A stretch of DNA of 64,000 nt from Candidatus Thalassolituus haligoni (GTDB lineage: Bacteria > Pseudomonadota > Gammaproteobacteria > Pseudomonadales > Oceanobacteraceae). The position numbers and the translations under genes were made by a program. How positions within the stretch are numbered: the first letter of the stretch is position 1; each line of letters starts with the position of its first letter. Under the pieces are notes generated by a model. The model ran no database searches, was not told the origin of the DNA, and worked only from the letters and a program-made list of their open reading frames with translations. The DNA is taken from the NCBI RefSeq assembly GCF_041222825.1, contig NZ_CP139482.1, positions 1,829,001 to 1,893,000 of the forward strand, in the 5' to 3' direction. Positions 56,726 to 64,000 of the stretch are shown here, piece after piece.

Positions 56726-56815
56726 CTGGGTTCGGGTTCGGCTACTGGTGTTGGAGAGTGTGCGGGGTCTGAGGCGTTGATTTGCTGGCCCGTTTCGTTA
56801 CTGACCGATAGTGTT

Positions 56816-56843
56816 TTGTTGAGCCGATCTATCATCGTATATG
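56816..56843 (+). promoter_or_regulatory. Possible promoter of the glucosylglycerate phosphorylase gene
   Basis: TTGTTG, 16-bp spacer, TATATG in the 179-bp gap after pgl, ending 61 bp before the ATG. Modest match; the gap suggests separate control from zwf-pgl. Confidence 0.35.
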
Positions 56844-56904
56844 TCATTACGGCACAAAAATGGCAGTAAATTCAGTCTATTGCGACAGCTAACCAGGAAA
56901 GTTT

Positions 56905-58638
56905 ATGTCAAATGACCTGATTACCAGGCTTACCAGACGTCTTCAGAATATTTATCCCGATGTCACTATGGCCGCCGATGTGGCTGCTGAAATTGAACGT
57001 CTGTGTATTAATTTTATGGAAGGCCGCAAAAGCCGGTGTGGAAAAACAGCCGCTGAACAGCGTTGGAGCCAGGAAGACGTCATACTGATCACCTATGGCA
57101 ACAGCGTTCAGCAAGCGGGGGAGGTACCGTTTCAGACGCTCAGTCGGTTTCTCAAGGAACACGTTGCAGATACCCTGAATGCGGTTCACATCTTGCCCTT
57201 TTCCCCTTACAGCTCCGACGACGGCTTCTCGGTGATTGATTACCGCCAGGTGAATCCGGACTGGGGCAACTGGGAAGATGTCGCCAGTATTGCCAAAAAT
57301 TTTGATCTGATGGCTGATCTGGTGGTTAATCATTGTTCCCGTGAAAGCTTGTGGTTTATCGACTATGTGGCGAACTGTGAGCCTTATAGTGACTACTTTA
57401 TCGAAGTGGATCCGGGTACCGATGTGGCAGCGGTTACCCGTCCACGAAATACCCCCTTGCTGACTCCCGTCCATACCCACCGTGGTGTTCGTCATGTCTG
57501 GGCGACGTTCAGTGAAGATCAGATCGATCTCAACTACGCCAATCCCAAGGTGCTGGTTGAGATGATGAACATCATGCTGTTTTACGTTGAGCAGGGTGCA
57601 CGGTTTATTCGGCTGGATGCAATTGCCTACTTGTGGAAGCAAATCGGCACCAACTGCATTCATTTGCCGCAGACTCACGAAGTGGTCAAACTGATGCACG
57701 ATATTGTTGAAGCTGTCGCACCGGAAGTGGTGCTGATCACTGAAACCAATGTGCCAGTCGCTGAAAATCTCAGTTATTTTGGTCATTCAGACGAGGCGCA
57801 CATGGTCTACCAGTTTGGTTTGCCGCCACTGGTATTACATGCGCTGAATCGTGGCAAGTCTGATTATCTGGCCGATTGGGCCAGTAAGATTCCGCCGTTG
57901 CCGGAAGGTTGTACCTACCTTAATTTTACCGCATCCCACGACGGTATTGGCGTGCGTCCGGTGGAAGGAATTCTGCCAGATCACGAGGTGGAAAACCTGA
58001 TTGACTGTATGCACAAGTTTGGTGGTTTCGTCAGTATGAAGGCAAACCCCGACGGTACAGAGAGTCCATACGAAATCAATATTGCTCTGTTTGATGCCTG
58101 TATGGGCACCCGCCGTGGCCCTGATCATTTTCAGGTACAGCGGTTTTTGTGCTCACAGGCGATTATGCTGGCGATGCAGGGGATTCCAGCCGTTTATATT
58201 CACAGCCTGACGGCCAGTCCGAACGATCTTGCTCACGTTGAACAAACCGGGCGCACCCGATCCATTAATCGACGCATCTGGAATCGTGAAGAGCTGGATG
58301 TGTTGCTGGGTAACCCGGTGACTCCCCAGGCCGAGGTCTTTGATCGCTTGCGTGAAATGATCCGGATACGTCGGCGTCAGCCTGCGTTCCATCCTGACGC
58401 CCGTCAGGAGGTGATCCGCATCAATTCAGATCTGTTTATTCTCAAGCGCAGCTGTGGCGATAGCGGCCAAACTGTTTTTGCCATCTCGAACGTGACGGAG
58501 CGACACATGGAGTTGCCGTTGGCCAGTCTGGGTTTCCTGGTATTGGGGATGAGTGATTTGCTGGCGACCGGGGCTGGGCCGCTGGGAGAAACCCTGATGA
58601 TGGGGCCTTATCAGACGGTGTGGTTAACCAGCGAGTGA
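56905..58638 (+). CDS. Glucosylglycerate phosphorylase-like GH13_18 enzyme
   Basis: 577 aa. Sucrose phosphorylase-family barrel. Nucleophile Asp238 (GARFIRLDAIAYLWK), acid/base Glu280 (VVLITETNVP) and transition-state Asp346 (FTASHDGIG) are all present, as is HILPFSPYSSDDGFSVIDY. From memory it resembles E. coli YcjM closely along its length, and YcjM-type proteins act on 2-O-alpha-glucosyl-D-glycerate, giving glucose-1-phosphate and D-glycerate. The opposing operon makes glucosylglycerate and phosphorylates glycerate, which supports that specificity over sucrose. Cytoplasmic. Confidence 0.85.
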   Translation: MSNDLITRLTRRLQNIYPDVTMAADVAAEIERLCINFMEGRKSRCGKTAAEQRWSQEDVILITYGNSVQQAGEVPFQTLSRFLKEHVADTLNAVHILPFSPYSSDDGFSVIDYRQVNPDWGNWEDVASIAKNFDLMADLVVNHCSRESLWFIDYVANCEPYSDYFIEVDPGTDVAAVTRPRNTPLLTPVHTHRGVRHVWATFSEDQIDLNYANPKVLVEMMNIMLFYVEQGARFIRLDAIAYLWKQIGTNCIHLPQTHEVVKLMHDIVEAVAPEVVLITETNVPVAENLSYFGHSDEAHMVYQFGLPPLVLHALNRGKSDYLADWASKIPPLPEGCTYLNFTASHDGIGVRPVEGILPDHEVENLIDCMHKFGGFVSMKANPDGTESPYEINIALFDACMGTRRGPDHFQVQRFLCSQAIMLAMQGIPAVYIHSLTASPNDLAHVEQTGRTRSINRRIWNREELDVLLGNPVTPQAEVFDRLREMIRIRRRQPAFHPDARQEVIRINSDLFILKRSCGDSGQTVFAISNVTERHMELPLASLGFLVLGMSDLLATGAGPLGETLMMGPYQTVWLTSE

Positions 58639-58658
58639 GGTGTCACCAGCCGCTGTAA

Positions 58659-58706
58659 GCACCAGTCACCTGCGGGCAGAGATTCCGTCGCACGGGTGAC
58701 TGGTGC
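58659..58706. terminator. 12-bp dyad between the convergent phosphorylase and gpgS genes
   Basis: GCACCAGTCACC (58659-58670) and GGTGACTGGTGC (58695-58706), perfect, with a 24-base loop; no T-run. It sits between the two stop codons, so it probably ends or stabilises both mRNAs. Confidence 0.65.
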
Positions 58707-58718
58707 TGCCAAAGAGCG

Positions 58719-59930
58719 TCAGGCGTTGTCTTCTTCAACGGCTTCGTAAAGACGATCGAGAATATCCGGAATGGCTGATATCACCCGATTCCAGCTGGGA
58801 ATAAAGGGTGTTTCCATTGGGTTTTCAAGAAAATAATCGCCCGCATGCATGATGTTTTCTGCAAACAGTTCAACGGCTTCTTCTTCCTTGTGGCGATCCA
58901 GAGTCAAGCCGTTCATGCGGGCGTCGTTATAATAGGTTTCGACAAAATCCAGTGCCACGCGAAAATAGGTTGCTTTGATGGTGCGGAACGTTTCGTTGGT
59001 AAAAACCTCACCCTGAGTGGCCAGTTTACGGAAAATGGCCTTGCAGATATCGGTACTCATTTTGGAAAGGCCCAGCGCCGCATCTTCGGCTGATAGCGGC
59101 TGATGCTTGTGATCATAGTTGTCACAAATATCCACCTGACAGAGCCGGTTGGTGCTGTAGTTGCGATTCATCTCTGACAATACGCCGATTTCCAGGCCCC
59201 AGTCACTCGGAATTCTCAGATCGTTCAGAACGTCGACGCGCATGGAAAACTCACCGGACAGCGGGTAGCGAAAGCTGTCCAGAAAGTCGAGGTACTCTTT
59301 ATGCCCAAGAACCTTTTTTAAAGCCCGGATCAGAGGGGTTACCAGCAGTCGGCTGACGCGTCCGTTCATTTTGTTATCAGCAATACGGGCGTAGTAGCCT
59401 TTGGCAAATTCGTAGTTGAACGACGGGTTGGCGACTGGGTAAATCAGTCGCGCCAGCAGGCTGCGATCGTAGGTGATGATGTCGCAGTCGTGCAGTGCAA
59501 CGGCTTCCGCCCTGCCAGAGGCGAGTATATAGCCGTAGCAGTACCAGACGTTACGGCCCTTGCCCATTTCTTTGGGAGCCAGACCTTTTTCTTCCAGCAG
59601 TGAGTCAATCTTGCGCAGTCGTGGGCCGTCGTTCCAGAGCACCCGGTGATGTTGTGGCAGGCGAGAAAATTCATCCTTGGCGTGTTTGTATTCTGCTTCA
59701 TCGGCCTGATCCAGGCCGATGACAATTTCATTAAGGTAAGGAACTTCACAAATTTCGTTAATGATGTGGCCGAGAGCAGGCCCTTGAAGTTCAGAGTAAA
59801 GCGAGGGCAGTACCAGAGACATCGGACGTACGCGGGAAAAGCTCAGTAGCTCTTTTTCCATTTCTTCCAGCGGGCGATCGACCAGGTTGTGCAGGGTGGT
59901 GATCGTTCCGTTCTGGTAAAAGTCAGCCAT
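58719..59930 (-). CDS. gpgS: Glucosyl-3-phosphoglycerate synthase
   Basis: 403 aa, GT81-type retaining glycosyltransferase. The DxD metal motif is Asp148-Cys-Asp150 in AVALHDCDIITYD; GKGRNVWYCYGY is the conserved acceptor or donor loop, and SGEFSMRVDVL follows. It transfers glucose from an NDP-glucose (UDP-, ADP- or GDP-; not decidable here) to D-3-phosphoglycerate. GGAG 7 nt upstream; it overlaps the phosphatase gene by 8 bp, so the two steps are coupled. Last gene of a three-gene operon. Confidence 0.88.
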   Translation of the reverse strand: MADFYQNGTITTLHNLVDRPLEEMEKELLSFSRVRPMSLVLPSLYSELQGPALGHIINEICEVPYLNEIVIGLDQADEAEYKHAKDEFSRLPQHHRVLWNDGPRLRKIDSLLEEKGLAPKEMGKGRNVWYCYGYILASGRAEAVALHDCDIITYDRSLLARLIYPVANPSFNYEFAKGYYARIADNKMNGRVSRLLVTPLIRALKKVLGHKEYLDFLDSFRYPLSGEFSMRVDVLNDLRIPSDWGLEIGVLSEMNRNYSTNRLCQVDICDNYDHKHQPLSAEDAALGLSKMSTDICKAIFRKLATQGEVFTNETFRTIKATYFRVALDFVETYYNDARMNGLTLDRHKEEEAVELFAENIMHAGDYFLENPMETPFIPSWNRVISAIPDILDRLYEAVEEDNA

Positions 59931-60753
59931 GACCAGGCTCCTTGGATAATTGTTCTAATAATGTGAGTATTTCAGTATTCCAGCCGGTTGGCCCTTTGTG
60001 GGTAGCCGTTCTGGCATCGGGATGCTGCAGTGTCAGGGTCTGGTTTTCACCCGGAATAACAATCGGGTAATCGGCAGCTTCCAGCATGGCGCGGTCGTTT
60101 TCCCCATCGCCCAGAGCAACGAGACGGGGAGTGGTCTGCCATTGGTGTTGATAATACTGACGGAAAAACTCTAACCCGCTGGCTTTGTTGGTGGTGCCCA
60201 TTACATGGTAAAAACGTCCGCCCTTGGTGAGGGTCAAATGATACTCCGCCAGTCGTTGCCGGAAGCGGTCGAGTGCCTCGTCACTGTCGTGCCACAGCAG
60301 TGGTTCAGAGGCCGCCCGTTTCTTGGCGAGCCAGGCGTTATCTTGTGTCAGTCCCGTCATTGCTGCGACTTCGGCGGCGGGCATGTCGTTAAATCCCCGG
60401 AAGCGAAAACCTTCTTTGTGCAGCTGGTGCAAGGTCTTGAGGATGTCAACGTAGCTAACGCCGAGCACTTCGCTGTTAAGGCCGCTTTCATCGGGTTTGG
60501 GGATATGGATCACGCTGCCGTTTTCGCAGACAAACGGATAGCGGTTATCCAGCTCGTGGCGCAAGCCAGTGACTTCGTCGCAGGTTTTGCTGGTATTGAA
60601 CAGCACGGGTATGTGTCGCTCCCGTAACTGCTTCAGGGCCGGTTTTGCGGCCTTGGCACTGTAACTATGATGATCGAGCAGGGTTCCATCAAGATCGGTC
60701 ATAACGACCAGTGGTAAAGTCGGAATATCAAATTTGCTTGCGTGGGTTGACAT
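59923..60753 (-). CDS. gpgP: Glucosyl-/mannosyl-3-phosphoglycerate phosphatase
   Basis: 276 aa from ATG 60753 (GGGAG at 7 nt; an upstream TTG adds 15 residues). HAD subclass IIB: motif I DLDGT (Asp20, Asp22), a cap domain, and the motif III-IV region LVALGDGENDRAMLEAADYPIVI. MpgP/GpgP family. It removes phosphate from glucosyl-3-phosphoglycerate to give glucosylglycerate. Downstream of the glycerate kinase gene by 22 bp and overlapping gpgS. Confidence 0.86.
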   Translation of the reverse strand: MSTHASKFDIPTLPLVVMTDLDGTLLDHHSYSAKAAKPALKQLRERHIPVLFNTSKTCDEVTGLRHELDNRYPFVCENGSVIHIPKPDESGLNSEVLGVSYVDILKTLHQLHKEGFRFRGFNDMPAAEVAAMTGLTQDNAWLAKKRAASEPLLWHDSDEALDRFRQRLAEYHLTLTKGGRFYHVMGTTNKASGLEFFRQYYQHQWQTTPRLVALGDGENDRAMLEAADYPIVIPGENQTLTLQHPDARTATHKGPTGWNTEILTLLEQLSKEPGHG

Positions 60754-60775
60754 AAAGCGCTCCCGGCGATGGCAA

Positions 60776-61702
60776 TCAGTTGATGTGGTTAACAGCATGC
60801 TGGTTATTCAGTTCCAGTACCAGATCAGCATGCTCTGGCAGATCCCGCAAGGCATTTTCGGTCAGGCGTTGGTAATGCTGGATAAATCTTACCAATCCGG
60901 CGTGATCCAGGCCGCGGTCGTGATCTCCTCTGGCGTGCTTGCGGTTTTCTACTTCCTGTTGTCCACGCCAGTTTAATACGGCTTGCATACCAGGCACCTT
61001 GAGCATAATCAGTCGATCCATCATGGCAAACCAGTCGGCGTAGTCACTGGCCAGCCGTTGGTTAACCCACCGACGCCAGTGGCCATCGGGATCTTCTGTC
61101 GCTTCGAGTTGGTTGGCGGGCTCGTCGAGCTGACTGTCTGCAACGGCATGACAGCCGACGCACCAGCCCTCAAACAGGATCAGATCAACCGGGCCGACAA
61201 TCTGGTGCCAGTTGGATTCTGGCAGCCGGTCGTCGGAGACCTTGTCAAAGGCAGGAATGGTCAGACACTGTCCAGGCTCCAGTTGTTTCAGGTCGGCAAA
61301 TAATTGTCGACCCAAGGCGCTGTCGTGAGTGCCGGGGACACCTCTTGTGGCCAATAGCGGGTGGATAGACTGGCCCAGCGCCTTGCGCTCGTCATGACCC
61401 AAATAGAGGTCGTCAATCGATACAATGGCACAGTTCCAGCCCAGGGCGGCTTTGTATAAGCTGGCCAGTGCCTGACTCAGGGTGGATTTACCAGACCCCT
61501 GGCCGCCATGAATACCAATGACGGGTACACCACCGAGGGTATTTTTTTGCTGGGCAACCCAGGTTGCGACCGGTAGCCAGACGTCCGGCCATTGCTTTAA
61601 CCATGGCTCAGGTAACGACTTCAGGGCTGAACGATTGCTGGCGAATGTGGTGCGCAGGTGGTCATCCAGAGGCCGTTTTGCGGGCCAGAGTGTCGTGGTC
61701 AT
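60776..61702 (-). CDS. D-glycerate 3-kinase (GLYK / phosphoribulokinase-like)
   Basis: 308 aa P-loop kinase. Walker A GIHGGQGSGKST (63-74), then IVSIDDLYLGHDERKAL and the FEGWCVGC motif typical of the plant GLYK/yeast YGR205W group; RLIMLKVPGMQAVLNWR follows. It phosphorylates D-glycerate to 3-phosphoglycerate. GAGGA precedes the ATG. First gene of the operon with gpgP and gpgS; it recycles the glycerate released by the phosphorylase into the acceptor of GpgS. Confidence 0.85.
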   Translation of the reverse strand: MTTTLWPAKRPLDDHLRTTFASNRSALKSLPEPWLKQWPDVWLPVATWVAQQKNTLGGVPVIGIHGGQGSGKSTLSQALASLYKAALGWNCAIVSIDDLYLGHDERKALGQSIHPLLATRGVPGTHDSALGRQLFADLKQLEPGQCLTIPAFDKVSDDRLPESNWHQIVGPVDLILFEGWCVGCHAVADSQLDEPANQLEATEDPDGHWRRWVNQRLASDYADWFAMMDRLIMLKVPGMQAVLNWRGQQEVENRKHARGDHDRGLDHAGLVRFIQHYQRLTENALRDLPEHADLVLELNNQHAVNHIN

Positions 61703-62070
61703 GAGAGTCCTCGCAAGTCGGTCATTCGCTGACGAGTCAGCGTCTGGTTATTGGCCCCTGCTGTGGGTTTATGCTGAGATATCAGGGGCTTGCTGTATGC
61801 TTTGTTGCAGAGACCGTGCCAGAACATTTGTCAAACTGGCCAATGTCTGAACTTCGGCCCTGGTTCGGGGAAAAGTCTGTCGCTAGCCGAGTAGCACAGT
61901 GTTCTGTCTTTCGAGCTCTGTTGGGCTGAATTTTTGACAGGTCAACAGATTAAGATGATGTTGTATTTAATTGGTGCGTAAAGCGCTCTTTTTTGGTGCC
62001 AATGGTCGTCATTGGTGCGAAATATCGGGTTTCGTCTGTGATGGCCGGAACAGGAATTCAGGAGAAAATC
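61703..62070. other. Divergent region, glycerate kinase operon / prephenate dehydratase
   Basis: 368 bp without a gene. It holds a compact 16-bp dyad (61727-61742), a wider dyad GCCCCTG/CAGGGGC (61754-61760 and 61783-61789, 22-base loop), and a TTGACA at about 61936 without a clear -10 at 17 bp. Confidence 0.55.
61727..61742. promoter_or_regulatory. 16-bp palindrome upstream of the glucosylglycerate operon
   Basis: CGCTGAC GA GTCAGCG: 7-bp half-sites around a 2-bp centre, 25 bp upstream of the glycerate kinase start. Its size and place fit a dimeric repressor operator; the regulator is not in the window or not recognised. Confidence 0.5.
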
Positions 62071-62928
62071 ATGGCTGGCCGTGTCGCTTATCAAGGTACT
62101 GCGGGTGCTTATTCTCACCTTGCTTGCAGTCGGGTTTTTCCGGATTGGGAAGCCGTTGCCTGTGAAGACTTTCAAACGGCATTGGAGCTGGTCAGTGCGG
62201 GCCATGCCGATCGTGCAATGATTCCGCTGGAAAATTCCACTGCGGGTCGGGTGGAAGAAATTTATCGGATTATTCCCCGTACCCGTCTGTGCGCCATTAC
62301 CGAGCACTTTGAACCAGTGAATCACTGTTTGCTGGCATTGCCGGGCGTACAGCTAATGGATATTGATGCCGTCGCTTCTCACCCTCAGGCGTTGGCTCAA
62401 TGCCACCAGCGTATCGTTAATCTGGGAATGAAGGCGTTGCCAACGATGGACACGGCCCAGGAAGCCCAGCGTCTTGCCGCAGGTAACGATCGGCATCGGG
62501 CGGCGATTGCCTCCGCTTTGGCGGCAGAGTTGTATGGGTTGGAAGTCGTGCATGAAAACTTTCAGGATGTGATGGGTAATACTACACGTTTTCTGGTTTT
62601 TGCCCGTGAACATGAACACGAAGTGCGTCAGCCGGATATCACCTATATTACCAGCGTGTTGTTTACGGTACGTAATATTCCTGCATCGCTTTACAAGGCA
62701 TTGGGCGGGTTTGCCACCAACAGTATTAACCTGTTGCGGCTGGAAAGTTATATGGATGGTGCCAGCATGGAAGCCAGTTTGTTTCATGCGGATATTCTTG
62801 GTCATCCCGAGGAAGCCAATATGCAGCGGGCACTGAATGAGCTGGAATACTTCGCCCGCGATATCCGCATATTCGGTATTTATCCATCACACGCTTATCG
62901 TGACCAGTTGTTTGCAGGTCAACGCTAA
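62071..62928 (+). CDS. pheA: Monofunctional prephenate dehydratase
   Basis: 285 aa from ATG 62071 (CAGGAG at 6 nt). PDT domain begins RVAYQGTAGAYSHLAC; the catalytic T-R-F is Thr172-Phe174 in NTTRFLVF. A C-terminal ACT domain (about 190-280) has LESYM where most PheA proteins have the Phe-binding ESRP. There is no chorismate mutase domain, unlike the fused gammaproteobacterial P-protein. It converts prephenate to phenylpyruvate. The PVNHCLLALPG and ESYM features resemble alphaproteobacterial enzymes, so transfer is possible. Convergent with the GH13 gene, 5 bp between stops. Confidence 0.88.
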   Translation: MAGRVAYQGTAGAYSHLACSRVFPDWEAVACEDFQTALELVSAGHADRAMIPLENSTAGRVEEIYRIIPRTRLCAITEHFEPVNHCLLALPGVQLMDIDAVASHPQALAQCHQRIVNLGMKALPTMDTAQEAQRLAAGNDRHRAAIASALAAELYGLEVVHENFQDVMGNTTRFLVFAREHEHEVRQPDITYITSVLFTVRNIPASLYKALGGFATNSINLLRLESYMDGASMEASLFHADILGHPEEANMQRALNELEYFARDIRIFGIYPSHAYRDQLFAGQR

Positions 62929-62933
62929 GTAGT

Positions 62934-64000
62934 TCATGGCGCAACCGAGGCCCGGCGCGGAAAGTCCGGGCTGATTTCCAGTATCAGTGCTTGTAACGGT
63001 CGGAGTAGCAAGGATCCGTTGCGAAAGAGCGGGGCGTCCAGCTGGCTGTTGGCGAGACACTGATCAATCGCATGGCGATGTAGGTTAATTGGCTGTGCCT
63101 GGCTGGAAAAATTCAGCAGTATCAGCAAGCGCTGCTGATCGCAGCGCTCATAGGCCAGTACCTCGTCGGGGCTACCGATGAGTTTGAGCTTGCCCTTGTG
63201 TAAGGCCGGGGTGCGTTTGCGCAGCCACACGAGCTGCCGATACCAGCTGAGCAAGCTGCTGGGGTTGTGGCTCTGATCGGCGACGGTCACTCCTTCCGAA
63301 CGGGTTTCTGGCAGCCAGCTGGTGACGTTGGAAAAGACGTTGGGCGAGTCCCACATCATGGGACGTCGACAGCCATCGCGGCCAGGGTGCAAGGGCCAAT
63401 AACGCTTGCCAACCGGGTCTTGTAATTGGCGTCGGGAAACCGCTTGCTCCGGCATGCCGATTTCTTCACCGTAATAAAGAAACGGCGTACCGCGCAGCGT
63501 TAACAGCATGGCAGCCAGCAAGCGCGCCCGATCAAGGGTTTGTTCATGGGTGGCGTAACGGCTGATATGGCGTTTGACGTCATGATTGCTGAGGGTGTAG
63601 TTCGGCCAGTTCTCGTGGCCGAGCAAATCGATCCATTTACGAATCACACTTCTGAAGGCGGCTGCCGAAAAAGGAGCGCGCAAAAATTCCAGGTTAAACG
63701 CCAGATGTAATTCATCCCCGTTACCGCAATAGCTGGCGGGCAGGCTGGCGTTATCGGAATCGGCGATGAAAATCTCTCCCACCATCATACGGTTTGGATA
63801 CTGATCAACCCACTGACGCATCTGTTTGAGCAGGGTATGCATTTCTGGTTGGTCACGGTCATGGATATGTCTCTGACGGTCGTAAGGGCGGGCTGGTTTG
63901 AACCAATCAGTGGGGTTGTTTTTGAGATCGATCGCCTTGTAAAACAGATTGACCACATCAAGGCGAAAGCCGTCTACACCACGTGCCAGCCAAAATTCCA
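62934..64000 (-). CDS. GH13 alpha-glucosidase (C-terminal part, runs off the window)
   Basis: 354 complete codons up to the right edge; the N-terminus is beyond 64000. The visible part starts just before the nucleophile motif VDGFRLDVVN, followed by MVGEIFIAD (acid/base Glu) and LSNHDVKRH (third acid), then GTPFLYYGEEIGMPE and a C-terminal beta domain. This is the oligo-1,6-glucosidase/alpha-glucosidase type (GH13_23-like). It hydrolyses alpha-glucosides in the cytoplasm. It could feed glucose into the neighbouring pathway or act on glucosyl solutes; that is inference. Confidence 0.85.
   Translation of the reverse strand, partial: EFWLARGVDGFRLDVVNLFYKAIDLKNNPTDWFKPARPYDRQRHIHDRDQPEMHTLLKQMRQWVDQYPNRMMVGEIFIADSDNASLPASYCGNGDELHLAFNLEFLRAPFSAAAFRSVIRKWIDLLGHENWPNYTLSNHDVKRHISRYATHEQTLDRARLLAAMLLTLRGTPFLYYGEEIGMPEQAVSRRQLQDPVGKRYWPLHPGRDGCRRPMMWDSPNVFSNVTSWLPETRSEGVTVADQSHNPSSLLSWYRQLVWLRKRTPALHKGKLKLIGSPDEVLAYERCDQQRLLILLNFSSQAQPINLHRHAIDQCLANSQLDAPLFRNGSLLLRPLQALILEISPDFPRRASVAP

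Overview
The window is 64 kb of chromosomal, gene-dense, moderately GC-rich DNA from a gammaproteobacterium. Gene order and protein content point to a marine lineage near the Pseudomonas/Oceanospirillales group. The markers are sucA-sucB-lpd-sucC-sucD with an in-operon lpd, leuCDB-asd-fimV-truA-trpF, folC-SPOR-cvpA-purF-metZ, pepA facing lptFG, and EF-P hydroxylase next to rhlB. The assignment is inferred from synteny and protein resemblance. I see no phage, insertion sequence, rRNA or CRISPR array.

Layout. 1-7.2 kb: end of the 2-oxoglutarate dehydrogenase/succinyl-CoA synthetase operon, then a lone propionyl-CoA synthetase. 7.2-9.2 kb: tandem universal stress protein and a LysR regulator on the minus strand. 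9.4-17.8 kb: leucine genes, asd and the large polar-hub protein FimV. 17.8-26.9 kb: truA, trpF-trpB-trpA, folC, a SPOR protein, cvpA, purF and metZ; accD, often found beside folC in relatives, is not here. 27.2-31.1 kb: MoxR ATPase, DUF58 and TgpA-type transglutaminase operon. 31.1-38.7 kb: two thioredoxin-fold proteins, a stand-alone zinc-binding CZB protein, an aldo/keto reductase, a MATE pump, EpmC and RhlB. 38.8-45.8 kb: an orphan KpsC-like capsule Kdo transferase, periplasmic fatty acid cis/trans isomerase, and a divergent MFS/LysR pair. 45.9-53.2 kb: pepA, lptF-lptG, RDD protein, pdxH, tRNA-Met, a small Cys-rich lipoprotein, an FKBP lipoprotein, a zinc-ribbon protein, and a tRNA-Asn/tRNA-Pro unit with a near-consensus promoter.

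53.3-61.7 kb is the most coherent accessory block. galU (UDP-glucose), zwf-pgl (entry to the pentose phosphate/Entner-Doudoroff routes), a glucosylglycerate phosphorylase-type GH13 enzyme, and an opposing operon of glycerate kinase, glucosyl-3-phosphoglycerate phosphatase and glucosyl-3-phosphoglycerate synthase. Together these make a closed cycle: 3-phosphoglycerate plus NDP-glucose to glucosylglycerate (a compatible solute), then phosphorolysis to glucose-1-phosphate plus glycerate, and re-phosphorylation of glycerate. 62.0-64.0 kb: a monofunctional, alphaproteobacterial-type prephenate dehydratase and the C-terminal part of a GH13 alpha-glucosidase that runs off the window.

Where a better-supported internal start codon exists (Shine-Dalgarno, family length, signal peptide) I used it and say so.
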